Shown: in pieces, positions 7,302 to 15,158 of the stretch | Layout of the letters: every line of letters starts with the position of its first letter | How positions within the stretch are numbered: the stretch's first letter is position 1 | Assembly (NCBI GenBank): GCA_020426575.1 | Contig: JAGQPT010000515.1 | Location: 1 to 35,483, forward strand | DNA length: 35,483 nucleotides | From: Planctomycetales bacterium | GTDB lineage: Bacteria; Planctomycetota; Planctomycetia; Pirellulales; JAEUIK01 | Direction of reading: 5' to 3' | The notes under the pieces: model-generated | The model's input: the letters and a program-made list of their open reading frames with translations, nothing else | What the model was told of the DNA's origin: nothing | The model's database searches: none | Position numbers and translations under genes: made by a program

Positions 7302-7685
7302 TCATTTCTCCAGTGGGGTGTAAGCGGTCGAAGGATCGTGGTTGGGCACACTGCTGGCGGGATGGCGCAGTTGCGACGAGAGCGCACCAAGCACGTCGAC
7401 GATCACCATGTGGTCGCGGTGCCGCTGTTCGCGCTCGCTGGCCATCTCTTCGCGAAACGCCACGAGTTCGGCGAGATGTTCGGCACGCTCGGTACGAACG
7501 TCGTCACGAAAGTCACGGATCAATCCTGGAATGGTGCGCGAGGCGGTGTGCCAGGCATACCAGCCCAGGATCGCCGTCGCCGTGAGGTTGCCGAGTTCGG
7601 GGACCGGCGATGGCGCCAACTGAGCAAGGCAGACACATCCGCCGGCCAGCGACCAGGTAACGCGCGTTGTGGTATCGAAAAGCAT
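7302..7685 (-). CDS. Small membrane protein with coiled coil, holin-like or anchor-like
   Basis: A 127-residue protein. Two hydrophobic segments at about 9-24 and 34-48 are followed by a charged helix of roughly 50 residues, rich in Glu/Arg (FRDDVRTERAEHLAELVAF...), that should form a coiled coil. A Pro-rich tail ends the protein. Small proteins with N-terminal membrane spans and a charged helical tail are common among phage lysis or tail-region genes, but no specific family is recognised. It is the first gene of a tight operon with the next two genes; its TGA is directly followed by the next start. No strong ribosome binding site is seen before the ATG at 7685, and a later start is possible. 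Confidence 0.55.
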   Translation of the reverse strand: MLFDTTTRVTWSLAGGCVCLAQLAPSPVPELGNLTATAILGWYAWHTASRTIPGLIRDFRDDVRTERAEHLAELVAFREEMASEREQRHRDHMVIVDVLGALSSQLRHPASSVPNHDPSTAYTPLEK

Positions 7686-7755
7686 TGCCGCGTCGTTCGC
7701 TGAGCCGTTCTGCGCCGCAACGGAGTTGTCGACGTGTCACTCGGCGCACAAAAAA

Positions 7756-7791
7756 AGCCCGACGCGGCCAAAGCGTTGGCCGCGTCGGGCT
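7756..7791 (-). terminator. Intrinsic terminator between the HD gene and the 7685 operon
   Basis: AGCCCGACGCGGCCAA (7756-7771) and TTGGCCGCGTCGGGCT (7776-7791) form a perfect 16-bp stem with a 4-base loop. On the minus strand the stem is followed by a run of seven T (A run at 7750-7756 on the plus strand). This should end transcripts coming from the HD gene at 7933-8532 and isolate the 7685 operon from it. Confidence 0.92.
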
Positions 7792-7932
7792 CTTCGGATA
7801 CCTGCGTGAACAAGGCCCGTCCAATACCCTCATCTCAACGGACCAACCTAGCGGCGCACACGGGCCAGGTCGAGAGAACTTTTTGGCCACCCCTGTCGCA
7901 TCGTGGCCAGGTAAAGTCTGGGCGCGCCAGCG

Positions 7933-8532
7933 TCAAATTTGCTCGGGCCGATCGGGCCAGGGCTCGCCGGTTACATCGTGAAGTTCGGCGACGACACGTA
8001 CGAGTTCGCGGGTGACGCCGGTGCGATCGTCGCTGGCGAGTGCCACGGCCATCTCGCGGTAGTACCAGAGCGAGCCGTCGCGACCGCCGCGGAATCGTTG
8101 CCAGACGTCATCGCCCACGTCGCGCCACTCGCGCAGCACCGACGTGGCGTTGTGCAGTTTGTCGGCCGCCATCACCAGGCGTACCGAAGGGTCGGCCGCG
8201 CGAGCCGTGGCGATAGCCTGCTCTTTCCGCTCGCGCCACGGTGGCTTGGGGTCGTCGAGAGTGTCACTACAGGCGGCGACAATCTCGGCGACGCGGGCTC
8301 CAAAACGATTGCGGATCTCAGCGAGCGTCGCTTCGCCCCCTTGGTCTTCGGCGGCATCGTGCAGCAGCGCCGCGATCGCCTCGTCCTCGTCGCCCCCGTA
8401 TTCAAGGACCAGGCCCGTGACGCTCAACAGGTGTGCGACGTACGGCACGTTCGACGCCTTGCGCCGTTGCTTAACGTGCAATTGTGCCGCGTAGCAAAGC
8501 GCGTGTTCGAACCGCTCGGAGAGGTCAGCCAA
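7933..8532 (-). CDS. HD-domain phosphohydrolase, small alarmone hydrolase type
   Basis: A 199-residue single-domain HD protein. Key metal and substrate residues of the RelA/SpoT hydrolase fold are present: His34 in YVAHLL, the HDAAED box (His58, Asp59, Glu62, Asp63) and the DKLHN box (Asp124-Asn128). There is no synthetase, TGS or ACT domain, so by family this should be a stand-alone (p)ppGpp hydrolase (SAH/MESH1-like) or a relative acting on another nucleotide. The reading frame has a TGA four codons before the TTG at 8532, so translation starts at or after that TTG; no clear ribosome binding site is visible. It is followed by a strong terminator at 7756-7791. No toxic synthetase partner is seen nearby. 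Confidence 0.85.
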   Translation of the reverse strand: MADLSERFEHALCYAAQLHVKQRRKASNVPYVAHLLSVTGLVLEYGGDEDEAIAALLHDAAEDQGGEATLAEIRNRFGARVAEIVAACSDTLDDPKPPWRERKEQAIATARAADPSVRLVMAADKLHNATSVLREWRDVGDDVWQRFRGGRDGSLWYYREMAVALASDDRTGVTRELVRVVAELHDVTGEPWPDRPEQI

Positions 8533-8647
8533 TGGATGCCGTCATTTCTGTTTCTTGTCGACGTCGTCGAGGCGCCGGTGATAACGAACGCCGCGTGGCA
8601 TGCGGCCGGCGCGAGGGCCGCCGTCGGGCGACAAAGTTTATTGCGGC

Positions 8648-9640
8648 TTACCGTGCCGGGGTCTCGCCCTCGGCGGAACTGGCCACGCGGTGGGGACGCC
8701 CCCCTTCGGTGATGTCAAACTCGGCCCAGACAGGGACGTGGCTCGACAATTGCGCTGCCGATTCAAACGGTATCCCCAGTTCTTGGACCGGGTCGTATGC
8801 CCCTGACCGCCCGGTGAACTCGCTCGTCGCTTGCCGACGGAGCACAATGTTGTCGTGGATCGTGCGTCGGCCGTAGGCGTCCGTCGGTTCGGCCAGACAG
8901 AAGACCTTGTCGGTGTCGTCCCACCAGCGGCACAAATGGTCGACGTCGGCCTGCATGTCACCCAACAGGATCACGTCGTCTTCGCCGCGGCCGTCCTGTC
9001 GCACGGCCGTAACAATTTCTTCCAACACGGGGAGTTCGCCGTCGACGTCGTACTGATCGACGCGCACGTTGACCAGCGTGAACGTGAAGGCCTTTTTTGC
9101 TTCAGCGCCCCGCGTGCGAAAAGCGACGACCAGCGGCGCGCGGTGGATCAGGTCGTCCGGGTCGCTCACCGTGTAGACCGACTCGAGATCGACCTCGACG
9201 GTGGCCGTGTTGTAAACGACGGCATATTGTTCGGTGTGCTCGGTTCGTCCCAGGCGGGGGCCGATGACAAAATCATAGCGCCCGCCGGCGGAATTGACCG
9301 CGTCGACGAGGCGTGGCAGGACGTTGGGGTTGCGCGAGGCGATCTCTTGCAGGGCGACGACATCGAACTGACGGATGATCTTTGCCAGGTTGTCGCGCAG
9401 GCCGGGTTGGTCGATTTTTTCGTCGCCCATGATCTCGACGTCATAGGTCGCCACACGAATCGTCCCCGAACCGCGCCGCGAAGTCGCAGCGCCGGAAGAA
9501 TCGGCAACGTCCGCCTTGGTGCCGTTTGCCCCCGGATTGATCGCGAGGTTTTCCAGGCCTTCGACACGGACGATGTCGAAGTACCAAAGTGCGCCGGCGG
9601 CGGCCGCCACCACCGCGATCAGCAAGAACAGGCGTTGCAC
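8648..9640 (-). CDS. Membrane-anchored exonuclease/endonuclease/phosphatase-fold protein
   Basis: A 330-residue protein with an N-terminal membrane anchor or signal (QRLFLLIAVVAAAAGALWYF) and an EEP (DNase I-like) domain from about 60 to 310. Recognisable boxes are VATYDV, VVALQEI (Glu99), LVNVRVD, LLGDMQAD (Asp228), IHDNIVL (Asp263, Asn264) and SSHVPVW (His301). Several differ from the family norm: Asp replaces the first-strand Asn, Arg193 sits where the usual NTHL/NVHL His is expected, Gln230 replaces Asn of the GDxN box, and SSH replaces SDH. Activity may therefore be altered or lost. The GTG at 9640 was chosen because GGAGGG precedes it and the anchor then starts the protein; an ATG at 9694 would precede the anchor by 18 residues. 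Substrate is unknown. Confidence 0.8.
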   Translation of the reverse strand: MQRLFLLIAVVAAAAGALWYFDIVRVEGLENLAINPGANGTKADVADSSGAATSRRGSGTIRVATYDVEIMGDEKIDQPGLRDNLAKIIRQFDVVALQEIASRNPNVLPRLVDAVNSAGGRYDFVIGPRLGRTEHTEQYAVVYNTATVEVDLESVYTVSDPDDLIHRAPLVVAFRTRGAEAKKAFTFTLVNVRVDQYDVDGELPVLEEIVTAVRQDGRGEDDVILLGDMQADVDHLCRWWDDTDKVFCLAEPTDAYGRRTIHDNIVLRRQATSEFTGRSGAYDPVQELGIPFESAAQLSSHVPVWAEFDITEGGRPHRVASSAEGETPAR

Positions 9641-9781
9641 GGCACCCTCCCTGGACCGATGCGCCGGAAGCGCGGCCCACGACGAGCCGCCCAATCAATC
9701 ATCCAGCCTCGCCGGTAGGATACTGCTGATCGAGCGGCCGGATGAAGAGCAGTTCACCATGACGGGGCCGTCGCCACAATG

Positions 9782-10291
9782 CTAGCGTCGTAATTCACGG
9801 ACGAGGTGGGGAAGTTCCGGCACGATCAGCCGCTCCATCGCCAGACGAACACCGGCCGGTGAGCCGGGCATCGTAAAAATCAGTGATCGATCGCAGACGC
9901 CGCCGACGGCCCGGCTCAAGATCGCGGCCGCGCCGATCTCCTCGAAACTGAGCATGCGGAACAACTCGCCGTAGCCCGGGATCGGTTTGGTGAGTAGGCT
10001 GCTGACAGTCTCGTGGGTCCAGTCGCGGCTGGCGATGCCGGTGCCGCCCGTGATTAGGATCACCTCGATGCCGGCGGCCCGCATCTGGCCGATCAGCTGC
10101 CTCAGGGCGGTCGGTTCGTCGGGAATGATTTCGCGTCGGCTGACGGCGTGGCCTGCCTGTTCGAGGAGTTCGACGACGAGTTGTCCGCCCGCGTCGGTCT
10201 GCAAGGTGCGGCTGTCGCTGGCCGTAATCACCCCGCAGCACAGGGCTTGCGGCGCGTCCTCGCGATGCGCTTCGACGGTTGATTTGGTCAC
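9782..10291 (-). CDS. moaB: MoaB/MogA-family molybdopterin biosynthesis protein
   Basis: A 169-residue protein of the MoaB/Mog family, which adenylylates molybdopterin before molybdenum insertion. Diagnostic boxes are SDSR (25-28), ITGGTGIASRDWT (80-92, with the conserved GGTG and Asp90) and MPGSPAG (141-147). The length is normal for MoaB. The GTG at 10291 has GAAGG about 9 bases upstream. It lies upstream of the EEP-fold gene on the same strand with a 141-base gap, and is divergent from the HEAT-repeat gene. No other molybdenum cofactor gene is present in the window. MoaB and MogA cannot be separated with certainty from motifs alone. Confidence 0.9.
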   Translation of the reverse strand: MTKSTVEAHREDAPQALCCGVITASDSRTLQTDAGGQLVVELLEQAGHAVSRREIIPDEPTALRQLIGQMRAAGIEVILITGGTGIASRDWTHETVSSLLTKPIPGYGELFRMLSFEEIGAAAILSRAVGGVCDRSLIFTMPGSPAGVRLAMERLIVPELPHLVRELRR

Positions 10292-10377
10292 GTATGCACC
10301 TTCACACTTCCCACAGTCTCTGGCGTAGGACCCGGATATGCCGAAAAAACCACCCCGCCCCTCCGTGCTGTGTTCCC

Positions 10378-10383
10378 TATAAT
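10378..10383 (+). promoter_or_regulatory. Candidate -10 element for the HEAT-repeat gene
   Basis: A perfect TATAAT lies 91 bases before the chosen start at 10474, in the divergent region between moaB and the HEAT-repeat gene. No good -35 hexamer is seen 16-18 bases upstream, so this rests on the -10 alone. Confidence 0.35.
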
Positions 10384-10473
10384 GGATTGATCGCGCGAGT
10401 CGTTGTCGAGACGGATCCGCGCGCCGCCCAACCGTGCCGGACGATTCAGGACGGGCACCTCCGGAGCAGTTTG

Positions 10474-11703
10474 ATGAACGGTATTCCCGATCGACTCACG
10501 AGGCCGATTGCACTGCATGTGCTCGTGGTCTTAGCGTACGTGTTTGCACCGCCGGTAGCCAGGGGTGACGAGTTTCGCCTGGCCAACGGTGGCGCGGTTC
10601 GCGGCGAGCTCGCCGGCAATCGTCACGGCCAGGGCGACGACTACACGATTCGCTCCGATGCCGGTGTGACGATCACGCTCGAGGCGGCGGCGGTTGCCGA
10701 CGTCGTGCCCCAGCTTCCCGCCAATGAAGAATACGAAAAGCGGAAAGCCTCGGCGGCCGACACGGTAGAGGCCCAATGGGCACTGGCCGAGTGGTGTCGT
10801 GAACAAAGTCTCTCGCAGCATCGCCGCGTGCACCTAGAACGCGTGATCCAGCTCGATCCGGACCACGCCGCCGCCCGACGTGCGTTGGGCTACTTTTTTC
10901 GCGACGGCAAGTGGGTGACGCAAAAACAGGCCAACACCCAGCGAGGGCTGGTGCAATACAACGGTCGCTGGATCACGCCGCAGAAGGCCCGCATCCTCGA
11001 AGAAGAGGAGCAACAGCGCAAGCAGGAAGGTGCCTGGCACAGCAGGATCCGCCAGTACATCGGTGCGTTGAACCGCCCGCAAGCCGACCAGGCGGCCGAG
11101 TTTCTGCGGACCATTGACGATCCGGTGGCGATCAGCGCAATCAAAAAGCAGATGCTCAGCGATCCCCGTCCCAGCCGCGCGCCGCTACGGCTCTTGGCAC
11201 TCGAATCGCTTGCCAGGATCGGTACGCCGGCGGCGCAACAATTGATCGCCGACGCCGCGCTATACGACAGCGAAGAAGAACTACGGCTTTCGGCTGCCGA
11301 GTATTTTGAAGCGCACAACAGCCCGGACGTGGTGGGCTACTTTGTGTCGAAGCTGCGCGCTGAAGACCCGCAGGTGATCAACCGTGCCGCCAGCGTGCTG
11401 GGCGCATTGGGTGACGGCGCGGCCGTCGATCCCCTGATCGACGTGTTGGTAACGACCCAGCGGCGCAAGGTGACGCTCGGCAATCCCGGCAGCATAGGCG
11501 CCAGCTTCGGCAGTGGCGGCAGCGGCCTGTCGACTGGATCGCAGACGGTTGTCGTGGCAGAGACGAGTTTCAACGACGACGTCTACGCGGCGCTACGCAA
11601 ACTCACCGGCGTCGATTTCGGCAATCGCGACGTGGCGGCCTGGAAGGCCTGGTACGCCACGCAGAGACGCGCTTCGGTGATCGATACGCGTCGCGGAGAG
11701 TAG
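10474..11703 (+). CDS. Exported HEAT-repeat protein
   Basis: A 409-residue protein with a signal peptide (about 1-30, LHVLVVLAYVFAPPVARG). A beta-rich segment (about 33-70) follows, then a TPR-like helical part (WCREQSLSQHRRVHLERVIQLDPDH), a segment with paired W-V-T / W-I-T motifs (DGKWVT, NGRWIT) and several HEAT-like helix pairs (about 215-330). A Gly/Ser-rich loop (about 345-362) precedes a short C-terminal domain ending in WKAWYA. HEAT proteins of this kind are frequent in planctomycete periplasms and probably act as scaffolds; no enzymatic motif is seen. ATG 10474 has GGAG 8 bases upstream. Earlier in-frame ATGs would place the signal peptide internally and were rejected. Confidence 0.75.
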   Translation: MNGIPDRLTRPIALHVLVVLAYVFAPPVARGDEFRLANGGAVRGELAGNRHGQGDDYTIRSDAGVTITLEAAAVADVVPQLPANEEYEKRKASAADTVEAQWALAEWCREQSLSQHRRVHLERVIQLDPDHAAARRALGYFFRDGKWVTQKQANTQRGLVQYNGRWITPQKARILEEEEQQRKQEGAWHSRIRQYIGALNRPQADQAAEFLRTIDDPVAISAIKKQMLSDPRPSRAPLRLLALESLARIGTPAAQQLIADAALYDSEEELRLSAAEYFEAHNSPDVVGYFVSKLRAEDPQVINRAASVLGALGDGAAVDPLIDVLVTTQRRKVTLGNPGSIGASFGSGGSGLSTGSQTVVVAETSFNDDVYAALRKLTGVDFGNRDVAAWKAWYATQRRASVIDTRRGE

Positions 11704-11783
11704 GTTTTTCGGGGGCAGGCCGCAGGAGTTAGGGCTGCAGGTCTGTCTGGTGAGTCTTGCGTCGGGGGGACTGACGAGCGATT

Positions 11784-14021
11784 CTAGAGCGAGAAGTGGA
11801 ACGTTCGCAGTGCCGCGCGATAGAGACGCCGTCCAACCGTCATGGTGCCGGCGTGGATTTTGCCGGTGCCGCGCAGTCCCGGGCGCAACAATCCGTCGCT
11901 GTCGTCCAGCGGCGCCATCGCTGGGAACGACGCGCTGAGCGGCCGTTCGCCGCCGGTCGGGTCGGTGCGCGTGGCCAAGTCGCCGCCGGCTTTCGCCGAA
12001 AGGCTCCGCGAGGAGTACTGAATCTCGCGGCTGCCGACGTCGGACACCGTCGACTCGAGCACTTCGCCTGGTAGCTCCTCGAGCATGATCTCGACCCGTT
12101 GCCCGGGTTCGACGAACGTGATGTCGGCTTGGTCGATCACCAGTTCCGCCTTCCACTTCGTGGGATCGCCGATCTGGCAGAACAGCGTACGCTGCGCCAG
12201 CGTCGCCCCACGGTTGCGCGATTCCAACGGTGTGCCATACCAACCCGTGAGGCGACCGTCGTCGTCGGGTTGTTCGGACTGATAGGGCGGTGGAATCACC
12301 ACGCCGGCCACTGGTGCCCGGAGCGTCAGGTCGCTGAGGTTTTTCCGGCGCTGTGACAGCATCTCCCTGGTCGTGTGGAGTTCCTCCTGCAGTTCGCCGA
12401 TCTTGGACCGATAGTCGGGATCGTCATGACTGTGTTTTTCCGTCGTGCGAATACGTTCGTTGTAAACCGCCTCCTGTCCCTCGAGTTCGACGACGCTGCG
12501 TTGCAATTCGAAGTCACTGAGCCTGGCAAGCTGTTCGTCGGGCGTCACCGTCTGGCCGGACTCGACAAACACCTCGTCGAGCGTGCCAGGCACGTTGACG
12601 TACACCTGGTGGGCCTCACGCGGCTTGATTTCGAGCGTGCAGATCACGTGGTAAGGCAGCGGCAGCATTAACACGCCGGTCACCACGGTCACGACCACGC
12701 AGGCGGAGACAAACAATCGTAACTTCTTCACCTGAGCCAACCTCCCCGGCACGCGAAAATATTGCCAGAGTTTAACGAACGGATGGACGACAAGCCCGTA
12801 CATGGCAGACGCCGCGATCACCTGCCCGACCGCTTTGAGCCCGTACGGTTCGAACATCTTGTTGAGGAACCAGAGAATTGAAAACAGCACCATCCAGCGG
12901 TAGATGACCGACGCGATCGAGTACGCGGCGAACATCAGCTGATTGCGCTGCGGCAGGAAAGGGTCGTCGGGCGGCTCCAGTCCGAGACACCACTCGCCCA
13001 GCTTGCGGGTGAGGATGGCCGAGGCCTTTTGCCGCAGGTTGGGTATCTCGAGGACGTCGGAGAGGATGTAATAGCCGTCGTAGCGTAGTAGGGGGTTACC
13101 GTTGAGCAGCACCGTGCTGACCGAGCAGACGAACATCGTGCTCAGGCAGAGTTGGTTGAACATCGTCGTCGAATCGCTGAACCACCAGAGGAACGTGGCG
13201 ACCGAGGCGAGGAATACTTCGACATACATACCGGCGGCGCCGATCGCCACGCGGTGCCACTTGTTGGGTAGCATCCAGGAGTCGGAGACGTTGCAGTAGA
13301 GGCACGGCGTGAGCACGAGCAGCATCACGCCCATCTCGTGGCATTCGCCGCCGTAGTGCTTGCAACTCAGTCCGTGGCCGAACTCGTGGATCACTTTGGT
13401 GATGCCCATCACGACGGCGAGCCAGATCGCGTTCTTGACGGTAAAGAAGTCGTAGAACGTGGGCAGTTTCGATTGGAAAACGTCGAACTGCACGAGGATC
13501 AGACTGACCGCTGAAAGCGCCAGCATCAGCCAGAGCGTGAACGCCCAGCGTGTGAACACCCAGCGAAAACAGGGTTCGAGAAAGTTGAGTATCCGCTCGG
13601 GGTCGATCCCCTTGAAGCGAAACGCCAGCACGTTCGACAGCGCACCGATGATTTCCTGGCGGCGTCGCTCGCGGCGCCGCTTCAGCAGCCGCGGCCCCTG
13701 GTCGGGTACGTCGGCGATCACCAGGCCACTGCGGTGCAACGTGCCGACGAACTGCTGCAATTCTTCGAGACGGATCTTCTCGGGCGGAAACTCCTTCTCG
13801 AAGCGGCGTTTGATCTCGTCGAAGCTGGTATTGCCGTCGAGCTGGCAGAGGATGAAATACTCTTCCTCGTGGAAGCGAAAATAATTCAGCCCGACCGGTT
13901 CCTTCACGACCCAGTAGATCGTCCCCTGATAGCGCTGACGCTCGGCGGACAGGTCGGGCCGCTTGCGCAGCGCCAGTCGACGCGCACTGCTGGAAACCAG
14001 GCTGTCGGCAAGTGTCGCCAC
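11784..14021 (-). CDS. PqqD-like / M50 site-2 protease / HlyD fusion
   Basis: A 745-residue membrane protein in three parts. The first (about 20-105) resembles PqqD, the fold that recognises RiPP precursor leaders: RPDLSAERQRYQG, FRFHEEEYFILCQLDG and a DEIKRRFEKEF helix. The second (about 150-465) is a polytopic M50 metalloprotease with the zinc site HEFGH (212-216) and the distal ligand box NPLLRYDGYY (Asp315). The third (about 468-745) is a HlyD-type adaptor: two halves of a barrel-sandwich domain flanking a coiled coil (about 525-585). This matches the 'putative peptide zinc metalloprotease' group. It likely processes or exports a peptide or protein across the envelope together with the next two genes upstream. 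The start GTG at 14021 lacks a strong ribosome binding site. Confidence 0.88.
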   Translation of the reverse strand: MATLADSLVSSSARRLALRKRPDLSAERQRYQGTIYWVVKEPVGLNYFRFHEEEYFILCQLDGNTSFDEIKRRFEKEFPPEKIRLEELQQFVGTLHRSGLVIADVPDQGPRLLKRRRERRRQEIIGALSNVLAFRFKGIDPERILNFLEPCFRWVFTRWAFTLWLMLALSAVSLILVQFDVFQSKLPTFYDFFTVKNAIWLAVVMGITKVIHEFGHGLSCKHYGGECHEMGVMLLVLTPCLYCNVSDSWMLPNKWHRVAIGAAGMYVEVFLASVATFLWWFSDSTTMFNQLCLSTMFVCSVSTVLLNGNPLLRYDGYYILSDVLEIPNLRQKASAILTRKLGEWCLGLEPPDDPFLPQRNQLMFAAYSIASVIYRWMVLFSILWFLNKMFEPYGLKAVGQVIAASAMYGLVVHPFVKLWQYFRVPGRLAQVKKLRLFVSACVVVTVVTGVLMLPLPYHVICTLEIKPREAHQVYVNVPGTLDEVFVESGQTVTPDEQLARLSDFELQRSVVELEGQEAVYNERIRTTEKHSHDDPDYRSKIGELQEELHTTREMLSQRRKNLSDLTLRAPVAGVVIPPPYQSEQPDDDGRLTGWYGTPLESRNRGATLAQRTLFCQIGDPTKWKAELVIDQADITFVEPGQRVEIMLEELPGEVLESTVSDVGSREIQYSSRSLSAKAGGDLATRTDPTGGERPLSASFPAMAPLDDSDGLLRPGLRGTGKIHAGTMTVGRRLYRAALRTFHFSL

Positions 14022-14089
14022 GGGCCACTCATTTGCGGAAGAAAATCACGGTGCGAAAGGGGGCACACGCTTGGGAAGGCTATTGGGGG

Positions 14090-15070
14090 CTATCGGGTGC
14101 CACTGCCGCTGGGAACCGCGCGCTCGACGGCCTTGAGCGTGCCGACGTCGATCGTCATCGTGGCGACCATGCCGGGTGAGAGCACCCAAAAGCCGTTTTC
14201 TTGTCGATTGTCGACTGTCGCCGTGACCGGGTAATTATCGTCGTCCCTGATGTTGGTGCTGGCAAAGCTGATTTTTCCCGTGAACGTAGCGTGGCGTCCT
14301 CGCGCCAATTCGACGTCGACGGTGACGGATCTTCCCAGAACTTCCGATGGATGCAGTTCCAGCGAGTTGACGTAGCCCTGCACCTTGAGTTGATCGAGTT
14401 GCACGATCCGCAGCAACTGTTCGCCCGGGTTGGCCCACTCGCCCGGGTGCATAAGAACTTCTTCGACGATACCGGCAATCGGGGCCTTGATCAGATGACG
14501 GTCGACGGTCAACTGTGCGGCGGCCACCTGCGTTTGGCGGGCTTGTACCGTCACCTTGGCAATCTCGAAGTCGTGTTTCGCCTGGTAATAGGCGTAGCGG
14601 GCGCGTTCGACCTCGAAGCCGAGCCGAGCAATTTCGGTGGCCGAGATGGCACCGGCGCTTTTCTTATTTGCCTCGTTCGCAGATTCCCACTCCTTCATCG
14701 CCACCCAGTAGGCCGCCGACGCCACTTTCTGATCGATGTCGTTGGATGCTTCTTTTTGGGCGACGTCGAGTTCGTCGTTGGCGAGCTTGAGTTCCATTTC
14801 CGCTTCCCGGGCATCAATCTGCGCGAGTGGCTGGCCGTCGCTGACGACGTCCCCTTCGTGCACGTCCATGCGGTCGATCACTCCCGGCACCGGCGCGGGT
14901 ACCCACGCCTCGCGGATCAGCCTGATCTCGCAGTGGTCGATCTGATTGGGGGGCGTCGACGCGCTGCTCCCGTAACCACCGTCACCGAACTGCGCAGCGA
15001 CTCCCAACGTTGGTGCGACGGCCGCCAAAACCAGGAACGCGGCCGCAATGGCTGAACGTTTGATACTCAT
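14090..15070 (-). CDS. HlyD/RND-type periplasmic adaptor
   Basis: A 326-residue exported adaptor: a signal peptide (about 1-26), a first barrel-sandwich half with the lipoyl-like GVIDRMDVHEGDVVSDGQPL box (about 63-83), an alpha-helical hairpin (about 88-195), the second half with APIAGIVEEVLMHPGEWANPG (starting about 200) and a beta-barrel region. Such proteins bridge an inner-membrane pump to the outer envelope. There is no ABC or RND pump next to it; instead it sits between the GAF-HlyD and the M50-HlyD genes, 68 bases from the latter, in the same direction. ATG 15070 has a purine-rich GAGAGCGAAAG upstream. The three HlyD-bearing proteins may assemble together. Confidence 0.88.
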   Translation of the reverse strand: MSIKRSAIAAAFLVLAAVAPTLGVAAQFGDGGYGSSASTPPNQIDHCEIRLIREAWVPAPVPGVIDRMDVHEGDVVSDGQPLAQIDAREAEMELKLANDELDVAQKEASNDIDQKVASAAYWVAMKEWESANEANKKSAGAISATEIARLGFEVERARYAYYQAKHDFEIAKVTVQARQTQVAAAQLTVDRHLIKAPIAGIVEEVLMHPGEWANPGEQLLRIVQLDQLKVQGYVNSLELHPSEVLGRSVTVDVELARGRHATFTGKISFASTNIRDDDNYPVTATVDNRQENGFWVLSPGMVATMTIDVGTLKAVERAVPSGSGTR

Positions 15071-15158
15071 GCTTTCGCTCTCTGTCGATCTCGAACCGAG
15101 GGGACCGCACGATGGCGACCGCCGCCGTATGGTCTGCCCGACGTTCAGCGCCGGGCGC

